DNA from: Limnomonas spitsbergensis
Taxonomy: Eukaryota > Chlorophyta > Chlorophyceae > Chlamydomonadales
Direction of reading: 5' to 3'
Assembly (NCBI GenBank): GCA_037349105.1
Contig: JAYJMM010000119.1
Coordinates: 7,869,068-7,933,067, forward strand
Length of the DNA: 64,000 nucleotides
The notes beneath the pieces were generated by a model. That model worked only from the letters and a program-made list of their open reading frames with translations, was not told the origin of the DNA and searched no databases. Of the stretch, positions 10,994 to 18,621 are shown one piece after another. The stretch's first letter is position 1; each line of letters opens with the position of its first letter. The translations under genes were made by a program, and so were the position numbers.

Positions 10994-12314
10994 TTAATTC
11001 ATAGTGTTGTTGGTGATGTTGGTGCTGTTGCTACGGGTCATATTGTCCATAGCCATAAGCGCAGTATCGTAGAAGCTGACGTGGACGTGCCATTGGGACA
11101 GGAGGAAGGTGCCGTTGACACGTGTCCAGTTCATGTTGTTCCAGGAGTGGACAGTGCTGATGTATGTATAAGAATTGGAACCGGTGGAGTTGGATCCAGT
11201 GGAGTTGGATCCAACAGTGAAGTTGGATCCAGCAGTGGAGTTGGATCCAGCAGTGGAGTTGGATTTAGAGGAGTTGGATCCAGTGGAGTTGCTGAACCAA
11301 TATATCTCGGTGGAGTAACCTTGGGCCTGCAGACAAAAGGACTCCCAAATATTAAAGCATGCATATGGTCATCAGCGAGGTACCATACCGGTAAGTAGCA
11401 TGGTAATAAGCCTATCCTCCTAACATGACGGGCTGACTGATACGGTATACTGTTGAGGTAATATTTTTTTTTTTTTTTTTAGCGAGCAATAGGAGGTTTA
11501 GTTTAGAATGCGAACAAAAAATGAAAAAAATCTGCAAAGCGGGTACCCTCATCTAAGCAAGTGAGCAAGCAAAGGCCAGAAAGCGACTCACATTAACCAA
11601 ACTGTTTTTAATGCAGTTCACGGCATGGTGGCCAGAAGAATGGACGGACTTGTTGGAGGGGTTAGAAACCATCATGAAGTCCATGAAGTCAGCAGGGGTC
11701 ATTGTCATGTTCATAACATCCAGCGGGCCTTCTCCGGTCATCGTGAATTCAAACGGGTCACTGAAGACGGTCACCGACAGGTTGTAGAGAGCAGCGCGGA
11801 CTTCGGGCATGTCCTTTCCCATCTCGTTGGCCATGTCCAGGGCGTAAGACCATTTGATCCAGCGGTTGTTGATGGACCGCTCCAGCAGAGCACACTCGCT
11901 CTCTTCCGACTTGACTCGCTTGGCTCCTACTGTCGTTACCGTGGCGGCAACTGCAATATGCATGGGACAAGCAATGATGAGAGCACGCATGTACGAGCTT
12001 GCATGGGACAAGAAAATGGGACTGTATCCTATTTATTTGAGAGGCTTAAATTGAAATAATCTATCCGGATAGCTTTCGATGCATGCATCATCATAAGTGA
12101 GTGGCAATCAATGGAGACGTGCAATCATTTTACTGTTGTTCGTATGTAGTAATGTAATTTCTGCTCTGAAGAATAATGAATGCCAGGTGCACTCAGCAGG
12201 TGAGAGATGTTGTGTTGTCAAAATATCAAAATACTGATGAAATATGGAGAGAGTGCGTGAGTCTGACTCGCCTGCCAACAGGAGTATCATCAGGCTCATC
12301 ATTGGCATAGCCAT
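10994..12314 (-). CDS. Secreted, densely N-glycosylated protein, probable NTF2/SnoaL-like fold
   Basis: Complete three-exon model: 12272-12314, 11592-11950 and 10994-11326, giving 244 residues and a TAA stop. The start ATG has A at -3 and G at +4. Residues 1-14 (MAMPMMSLMILLLA), continued by VAATVTTVGA across the first junction, form a signal peptide. Intron 1 uses a GC donor (GCGAGT) and the acceptor CATATTGCAG in phase 1. Intron 2 is GTGAGT to TTTTGTCTGCAG in phase 0. The body has a tryptophan-rich first helix (NNRWIKWSYALDMANEMGKD), a strand pair (NLSVTVFSDPFEF), GHHAVNCIKNS and a closing strand (LLSQWHVHVSFYD), which fits SnoaL/NTF2-like domains. Residues 147-187 are a repeat-built insert with seven NxS/T sequons; 16 sequons occur in all. 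No transmembrane segment or anchor is seen at the C-terminus. The gene model is strong; the fold is inferred from motif order and could be wrong. Confidence 0.72.
11168..11290 (-). repeat. Coding minisatellite encoding GSNST(A) repeats
   Basis: In-frame 15-18 bp repeats (GGATCCAACTCCACT with or without GCT) lie inside the last exon of the secreted-protein gene. They encode GSNST or AGSNST, so nearly every unit supplies one N-glycosylation sequon. All length changes seen are multiples of three. Confidence 0.9.
11464..11480. repeat. Poly-T tract (17 T)
   Basis: Uninterrupted run of 17 T on the plus strand within the second intron of the minus-strand secreted-protein gene, where it reads as poly-A. 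Confidence 0.95.
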
Positions 12315-13067
12315 GTTGTCACGAATAGGGTAGGTAGATAAGTGGGCAGCGGTGTGCAGTGAAGGTAGACCTGCAGATCATAGAAGAAAAACACTTTCAA
12401 CATTTCATTATGAACAGTGTGCATGTATGTGCCATTTTCCATGGCGTGAAGGGACAAGCAAGATGAATTGAAGGGATGGGGCGGGGGGACGGAGCGAGGC
12501 AGGGAAAGCTGTAGATAGGTGATGAGGCCTCCGCGGGTAAGGGGTGTGAGCTATCAAGGTAGTATATCGGATGGGATGGAGAGGAAGTGCATATAAAAAT
12601 GGGTATAACATCATGCATGTCATAGTGGTGGTCAGGACGAAAGCGTGGAAGTACCCAACAAAAGCCAGTGGCTGATGAATCGCAATTATGGTGAGCTTTG
12701 CTTGTTAGAACATAACAAGTAACACAACTAATTGCTCGTTGGATCAAACTAAATCAAGCAAGAATTTTGTTGGTTGGATCTGAAATTGGTCAATATACAT
12801 GTCTAGCAAGAGGATGAAGTCAGTGTCTCATTGGAATCACCGAATGCACCGCGCGGTATCAGCAGGGGGCGGTACCGGTAGAAGCACGCGCGCCGCGCGC
12901 AACTAAGTAGGCAAGGCCGCAATCAACGTTGATATGCCAGTGGCCACTATGAACTGAGACTGAATACTGAGTACTGCATTTGATAGTTACGATTCTGTCT
13001 TTGCAGCAGAAGCGAATTTTGTGGGGGGGCAATAATTATCAGGGCATGCATCAATGCCACTACATAC
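12315..13067. other. Unassigned upstream region of the secreted-protein gene
   Basis: Should contain the promoter and 5' untranslated region of the gene starting at 12314. A possible minus-strand acceptor (TGATCTGCAG|GTCTACC near 12366-12380) could end a 5' UTR intron. A minus-strand open stretch at 12397-12747 is proline/serine-rich and has no family motif. No TATA-like element was identified with confidence. Confidence 0.35.
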
Positions 13068-13610
13068 CAGGAAATTGTCCAAGCGTTCAATCCTGTAGGC
13101 CCGAATGACACCATGCGTATAAAGAAATTCGGAACGGAAGGTATTGATGCTGGCTACATACCGGTATGAGTGATGTGCGCGCGCGGGTCGGAGTCTCGGA
13201 GATATGGGGTCGACTGACATACAAACCCCGCAGGTAGAAGTGAGGGTATGCAGCAGCTATGATGGCATGCCATAATAATGATCAGCGTTTTATGTGTTAC
13301 GAATATGTGATATCGTCATGTATACGCAGCCGGTAGTATAAGCACTGCACCCGATATAGCATATTTGCTAGCTGCAAGCAACTACCCAGACACGCGCCAT
13401 GGCATGGCTTCCACTGACTTACCTTTGATTCTTCGATGATGAGCAGCGGACGGTGGCTTGCACTTGATGCTGATTTAATCCTGGATACAATACTTGTTGC
13501 CTGCCACTCGGTATATTTTAAAGCTAACGTCTCACTGCATAATACGGCCAACAGGATTTTTTTTTGTGAATTCGGTTGCATCGCGAACTTCGCGATGCAT
13601 TTGTCAGAGC
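13068..13610 (-). CDS. Two candidate exons of an unidentified gene
   Basis: The first exon, 13423-13610, has the acceptor GTCGCCGCAG and a perfect GTAAGT donor (13417-13422). It reads SDKCIAKFAMQPNSQKKILL then AVLCSETLALKYTEWQATSI and ends LLIIEESK in phase 0. The second, 13068-13149, lies between CCAG and a GTATGT donor and reads INTFRSEFLYTHGVIRAY then RIERLDNFL, entering in phase 2. The phases do not join directly, so an exon is missing between them or one boundary is wrong. The first exon faintly recalls proteasome-assembly-chaperone type domains (LLxxxCSxxLALKYxEWQA), but this is a weak impression. No start or stop codon was assigned. Confidence 0.35.
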
Positions 13611-14650
13611 CTGCGGCGACGAGGTGTGACCATGGGTGTGACTCCTGAAATTTGACCAACTACCGAATATGCGGGTTTATACACAGAAGCTGTCAGCACC
13701 CATAGCATTGCATGCTCGTTATCCCACGCTTCGATGCTTGCCGTTTATGGTCAGTACCAGTAGCATGTTGCCGGATTGATGACCGCCTTCCAACTAACAT
13801 ACAGAAACATTTTTCACTGCAGTGCTCACGCACACGGGCCTCGATGCTCAGTCGTCGAATCGAACATACCGTATGTTAGTCACCAACCGTTGTGCGTGAC
13901 AGCCTGCTGTTTTGACGACTTCCGACTGGCTTCGACAGTGAATTGTGACGCATCCCCCCCCCCCCGCGAACGCCTGAGTAAAGCACAGTGACGAAACTGC
14001 CAATTTAACATCATCTATCTGTGGACACGACAGCCAGCGTGCAGGGGACACAGCTTCATCCTTTGCATGTTCAGATTTGCAGCTGGGATCAATGCCTCAA
14101 GCCCTCAATGGAGTCAATGGTCCGTCGGTTGTACCCAAATCACTCAGAGGCCCAAATGGTTGCTGATGCCGAGATCCTGCTGCTGCGTGCGTTATAAAAC
14201 AACTATCAGATCCTCCTCTCATGCAACTGTGAGGTTGTGCTGGTAGTGCTGGGCTTAAGTCGTTCACGGAGATGATACTAGGTCAGCCCTGAACTAAATA
14301 CCCTCTTCCAATGGCCGGGGCTGCTTGATTGGATACTTGCTTGATGCCAGGCAGAGGAAGCGCTGATGACTGCCGACTGTTACGAAATTATCATGCACAT
14401 AGCCTCCGTCTGAGCCGCACCCCTCTCAACCTGGCCGTAACCAAAACCTCTATTACCCATCCTGCAGAGACGTAGCTGCAATCGCAAACTACCGGTATGA
14501 GACGACAGTGGTGTGAAATGGAACTTATGACGAAGCTGAAGGTTGATTTAGCCATAAAGGCGCATTGATTGTGAAAAGACAAGGCATGGCACACGAAATG
14601 GCAATCACACCAAATAAGAAAGGCTATGCTGGTCCAGTAAATTCGGCATG
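13611..14650. other. Unassigned sequence
   Basis: Only small ORFs of 67-104 codons without motifs. Contains a 12-C run at 13954-13965 and one TACCGGTA copy at 14490. It could hold introns or upstream exons of the minus-strand gene at 13068-13610. Confidence 0.35.
13954..13965. repeat. Poly-C tract (12 C)
   Basis: Run of 12 C on the plus strand, followed by GCGAACGCC. Confidence 0.95.
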
Positions 14651-15414
14651 GGGGGCCATCAACACTAACTGATATTGAACCTGCCATGTGATGAGCCATC
14701 AACACTAACTGATACTGAACTTGCCATCTGATGAGCCATCAACACTAACTGATACTGAACTTGCCATCTGATGGGCCATCAACACTAATTGATACTGAAC
14801 TTGCCATCTGATGGGCCATCAACACTAACTGATACTGAACTTGCCATCTGATGGGCCATCAACACTAACTGATACTGAACTTGCCATCTGATGAGCCATC
14901 AACACTAACTGATACTGAACTTGCCATCTGATGGGCTATCAACACTAACTGATACTGAACTTGCCATCTGATGGGCCATCAACACTAACTGATACTGAAC
15001 TTGCCATCTGATGGGCCATCAACACTAACTGATACTGAACTTGCCATCTGATGGGCCATCAACACTAACTGATACTGAACTTGCCATCTGATGGGCCATC
15101 AACACTAACTGATACTGAACTTGCCATCTGATGGGCCATCAACACTAACTGATACTGAACTTGCCATCTGATGGGCCATCAACACTAACTGATACTGAAC
15201 TTGCCATCTGATGGGCCATCAACACTAACTGATACTGAACTTGCCATCTGATGGGCCATCAACACTAACTGATACTGAACTTGCCATCTGATGGGCCATC
15301 AACACTAACTGATACTGAACTTGCCATCTGATGGGCCATCAACACTAACTGATACTGAACTTGCCATACATCTGATGGGCCATCAACACTAACTGATACT
15401 GAACTTGCCACCTG
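14651..15414. repeat. 40-bp minisatellite, 19 units, highly homogeneous
   Basis: Nineteen units of a 40-bp repeat (ATGGGCCATCAACACTAACT then GATACTGAACTTGCCATCTG). Eighteen start at exact 40-bp steps from 14651 to 15331. A 4-bp insertion (ACAT) then shifts the last unit to 15375. Differences are few: GATATTGAACC and CCATGTG in the first unit, ATGAGCC in three units, one ATGGGCTATC, one ACTAATTG, and CCACCTG in the last. The left units vary most. At 49% GC it is unrelated to the 41-bp family. Confidence 0.97.
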
Positions 15415-16560
15415 ATCTTGGGCCTACTAGTAGAGCTAACAGCACTGGGCAGGCATGCAAAAAGCCATACCGGTACCACTCAACAACAAGGAACGGTGCA
15501 TCCACCTTTTGGGTGATTATTTGAATGACGCTGCTGCCTGGCATGTGCATGTAATCCTGTTTATTTGGCCCCACAAAGAGTCGTTCATGAGTGTCGCTTC
15601 TTGTCCGTGCTAGGACTGGTTTTGCATGTTGTAGTACCGGTATGTGTCCGACCAAGTGATGAAGTATTTTTGCCTAATGCGCCAAGCTGAGCATAATATG
15701 TGCTGCCTCCAGAAAGGACCCCCTCGAGGCACTGCTCAGATAAGTCAAGAATGGTGCATAATTGCTCAGATAAGTACATGTTGCCAGCTTCTTTTTATCG
15801 GAAGCCACTTGGTAGTGAACGTAGGCCTGGGGCTGGGGCAGGGGCTTCTTCTTCTTTGGCAGCCCATTATTAGAAAGGCTTTTTTGTAAAATAAAGAAGG
15901 TGAAATCGGATGCCTTGTGCATGGTGGCATCAGCCTGACAGTTGCGACCTCTCTACTAGGAAGAGGGAAAGGACCTCCCCCGCCACATTATTGTCATCCC
16001 CGTTTGCTGGCACCATGCCCATCATTGGCTGGCTCCTTGTGGCATCCAGCTGGCCGCTGCTGCTGCTGTCGCTGCTGCGGGCGCCTGGCGGGCTGCTGCT
16101 GCTGCTCCTGCCATCTCTTGATGTCGGCAACCCTTGATCAGGTCTCACCAGCACCAGGCCACAACCTGAAGGACAGGCATGACATGGCAGAAACGAGCGG
16201 GTTGATGCTTGGGTACTTCAAATCCAGTCATATACCGGTACATGTAGGATAGAAAAGCACTTTTTAAATTCAACGAGGTACGCCGTCACCCATTTCACCT
16301 TGCAAGAAAAAGGTCCATGATCCGCCAACTTTGCTGCATGCATCAGAGACCAGCATGTTCTAGGCACTCCAGACCACATTTGGGAGGCTGCCGGGATGCA
16401 AACACTGAGCCCATTTGGACCAAACCTTCACCAGTCTATACCCGGTGCCTCAAACCACAGGGCTCCATGCACCCAGCCCTGCCGACTGTAGACTGGGTTG
16501 TCCTTATGGTATAGTTGAAGCACCTTCAAACATATAATGGCAGTGACAGGCTCGACGGCA
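15415..16560. other. Unassigned; includes a CTG-rich stretch
   Basis: No convincing exon. Minus-strand ORFs such as 15674-15922 (with GLPKKKKPLPQPQ) and 15930-16154 are low-complexity. The region lies downstream of the methyltransferase stop codon and might contain a further 3' exon if that gene reads on, but none was recognised. Confidence 0.35.
16052..16111. repeat. Imperfect CTG/CAG trinucleotide repeat
   Basis: CTGCTGCTGCTGTCGCTGCTG, then an interruption GGGCGCCTGGCGGG, then CTGCTGCTGCTGCTCCTG. On the minus strand it reads as glutamine-, alanine- or serine-rich depending on frame; no frame is supported as coding. Confidence 0.85.
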
Positions 16561-16652
16561 AAGAAAGAAAGATAGAAAACTACGCCTGCAGGGGCGTGAG
16601 GGTTAAGGAAAGAGCGCGGCATGGGCCTAGGCCGCGTCCGCGCTGTTACCAT
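16561..16652 (-). mobile_element. SINE/introner-like short element, copy C, with 10-bp target duplication
   Basis: A 92-bp insert flanked by perfect direct repeats CTCGACGGCA at 16551-16560 and 16653-16662. On the minus strand it starts ATGGTAACAGCGCGG, carries CTTAACCCTCACGCCCC, then a small stem (ACGCC pairing with GGCGT) and ends in TTTTCTATCTTTCTTTCTT. The minus strand lacks an AG at its end (TTTCTTTG follows), so this copy is unlikely to splice as an intron of its own length. It lies about 17 bp beyond the methyltransferase stop codon in the same orientation, probably in its 3' UTR. The tail and target duplication indicate retroposition. Confidence 0.82.
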
Positions 16653-16668
16653 CTCGACGGCAGAAGAA

Positions 16669-18017
16669 TTAAAACCCAACATTACAAACGAGAGCCTGCC
16701 ACCCCTGACCTGCAAAGGCCTCCACAATATGCAAGTCCATTGCTGGCCCCCGATGCCGATGTGCCAACAGAATAGCCGTCCCGCTATGCGCCTCGATTAG
16801 CTGACTCAGCAGATTGGACAGAGCGGGGAGAGAGGCCGTCATGTACATCACATCGGAGGCTGACACAGCATGCGGGTACAAGGGTACAGAGATTGGTATT
16901 TGCGCAAGGAGGAAGTAATAGGAGCTGCGTAGCAATTGAGGCTGGCAGGACAAAAGGGCACAGTGGTACAGAGGTTGGCATTACGTGCAGAGGATAGGAA
17001 ACAGGCTGTATGGGACCTAATGAAGCTGACATGGCACAATGGAAAGATGGTGCAGGGTAGTGAGAGGCTTGCATTGTGAGAGGAGGAAATAAAGGAGGCC
17101 GCGATACCCTTGGCACCCTTAGTCGAGTGAATAATGACACCCTGGGGCTGTTCAGATCTTGGACTAGTTCTGATGGATCTGCTGCATCATCGATAATTAC
17201 ATCAAATCAGTGATGTGCCGATGACGGCCCTTACGGTGCATAAATTATGTACCGGTTGCTAAATTTCAACCACCGTAATCTCAGGGCCAATTCAACTACT
17301 TTTATCTGTAAGACATAGGTTCTTAAATTGTCTTCAATGATTTATAGATGACGGCTTCATTACACAGCACTGCATCGAAGACATTTGCTGGCTGAGCCTT
17401 GGGTCTGCATTGACCTGATGGATATATTGAATCTGCCATGGCCCGACCGGCATGCTAGATCTGCCTTCACCTCCTGGATCTGCTAGATCTGCTTCCTACT
17501 GACGGGCCTATTGCATCTGCCAGATCTGCCTCCTCTAACAGGCCTTCTATATCTGCCTTTGCCTGCTAGATCTGCCCACCCTGACGGGCTTACTTTATCC
17601 GCCATTACCTGATGGATCTGCTAGATCTGCTCATCCTGCCGGGTGTGCTATATCTACCTTCACCTGATAGATCTGCTAGATCTGCTCAACCTGGCGGGTG
17701 CACTGTATCTACCGTCACCTAATGGATCTACTAGATCTGCCTCAACATGACGGGCCTACCACATCTACCTCAGCCTCGTGGATTTACTAGACCTCCCTCA
17801 ACCTGGCAGGCCTCACCCATCACGTAATCGTATCTCTGGTTGAGTATCCGAGGGTCTGGTCTGCTCCACTCCAGCTCCGCGACCAAGGCACTGCCTCCAG
17901 CCGCCTCGATCAGCCCGGCATTGAGGTCTACATTTGAGCGTGCCAGGGGCAGCACAGCGGCCAGATCCGTCAGCTGTACATGCGCACCCAGGCATGCGCA
18001 TGTGATTCCAACAATAC
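16669..18017 (-). CDS. METTL21-type protein-lysine methyltransferase, C-terminal exons
   Basis: Two minus-strand exons join in phase 1. Exon 17817-18017 has acceptor CATCAAACTAG and donor GTGAGG; it reads GIVGITCACLGAHVQLTDL, LPLARSNVDLN, LVAELEWS and YDYVM. Exon 16669-16859 has acceptor GCTGTGTCAG; it reads ASDVMYMTASLPALSNLL, then TAILLAHRHRGPAMD, and ends at TAA. Known members of this class I SAM-dependent family carry (G)xGLVGI, xLTDL, LxxNVxxN, LxW and DYVxxxDVxY in this order; they methylate lysines of proteins such as chaperones and elongation factors. The substrate here is unknown. The N-terminal half, with the glycine-rich SAM motif ExGxG, was not found between 18017 and the array at 18622. 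An alternative donor (GCAG|GTCAGG, 16704-16709) could extend the gene into another exon. Confidence 0.72.
16860..17412 (-). other. Intron of the methyltransferase gene, right of the last exon
   Basis: Lies between the two methyltransferase exons. Apart from ordinary intron-like sequence, nothing was recognised. Confidence 0.5.
17413..17816. repeat. Degenerate 55-bp minisatellite inside an intron
   Basis: About seven diverged units of about 55 bp (CCTGATGGATCTGCTAGATC, then TGCCTCAACCTGACGGGCCT, then ACTATATCTACCTTCA). Units are clearest from 17600 onward, at 55-56 bp spacing, and decay to the left. The array runs into the 5' splice site of the methyltransferase intron: the complement of the GTGAGG donor (17811-17816) is the last part of the final unit. 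Confidence 0.82.
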
Positions 18018-18240
18018 CTAGTTTGATGGGGAAGAAGAGGAGGGTGGGGGGGAATGGGAAAAGGACATGCGTCAGCACATATGCACCCAGGCATATGACA
18101 TTCCGACAAAACATTTTGTGATGGGGAAGGTGAAGAAGGGGAGGAGGAGGGGGGGGATATGCTTCTGTACATATGTGCACCAGGTAGGCAAATGTGATTC
18201 CGACAGCACTTCAGGTGAGGAAGAGAGGGAGGATCAGGAG
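17971..18240. repeat. Three tandem copies of a splice acceptor plus exon start
   Basis: The beginning of the 17817-18017 exon with its upstream purine-rich tract (pyrimidine-rich on the minus strand) recurs twice more. GTACATGCGCACCCAGGCAT is at about 17976, CACATATGCACCCAGGCATA at about 18076 and GTACATATGTGCACCAGGTA at about 18167. Each is followed by a form of TGTGATTCC(A/G)ACA and then GGGGAAG-type purines. Spacings are about 100 and 91 bp. Only the leftmost copy continues into a coding exon; the other two appear to be intronic copies. Confidence 0.75.
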
Positions 18241-18325
18241 GAGGAGTGAAGGGGGGGAGGAGAGAGAGAGGAAGAGGAAGAAATACAAGGGAGAAGAGAA
18301 GAAGGAGGAGAAGGACGATATGCTT
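18204..18325. other. Purine-rich (GA/GGA) tract
   Basis: About 120 bp almost entirely of A and G on the plus strand (GAGGAAGAGAGGGAGGATCA and onward). On the minus strand it is a long polypyrimidine tract in the methyltransferase 5' intron. Confidence 0.85.
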
Positions 18326-18621
18326 TACTGCATAGACAGATGCAACAGAGCACCCTGGCCAGAGAGGAAAGTAGAGAAGGATGATTGGCAGGAGGGATTA
18401 GGGTCGACCGCACTAGAGCGACCCAGAAGCCTAAAGTGTAAAGGAGTGCAAGCAGTTTTTTGGTGAAGGAGATGAGGATGGAGTGCATTTGGAAAGCTGC
18501 ACAACCGAGGGTAAGGTGCAAGCCTCTCGAGAAACACTGATTATTAAATTATTTATATATCCCACATCAGTATACAACAGCCCCCCGCAGCCCCCCTCAT
18601 CACTTTCCCTTGCTTCTCTAA
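18326..18621. other. Unique sequence bordering the main array
   Basis: No exon of the methyltransferase or any other gene is recognised here. The last 40 bp before the array (CAGCCCCCCGCAGCCCCCCT, then a C/T stretch) are C-rich but not in 41-bp register. Confidence 0.45.

Larger units (their letters stand above)
11386..16240. repeat. Cluster of the 8-bp palindrome TACCGGTA
   Basis: Exact copies of TACCGGTA occur at 11386, 12873, 13159, 14490, 15468, 15635 and 16233. None was noticed in the rest of the gene island. A given 8-mer is expected about once per 65 kb in random sequence. The copies are scattered, not tandem, and lie in non-coding or intron-like DNA. Confidence 0.75.

Noticed and set aside
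11131..11364. 77-codon minus-strand ORF of proline-rich repeats (PTPLLDPTPL)
   Set aside because: It is the wrong frame of the last exon of the secreted-protein gene. The correct frame gives GSNST repeats, joins in phase and ends at a TAA after NNTMN.
11625..12059. 144-codon plus-strand ORF opposite the secreted-protein exon
   Set aside because: It is antisense to a well-supported exon with splice sites and a signal peptide on the minus strand. It shows no motif of its own.
16561..16652. Copy C of the short element as a functional intron
   Set aside because: The minus strand has no AG at the end of the pyrimidine tail (TTTCTTTG), and the insert lies beyond a stop codon, so a mobile-element call is better supported.
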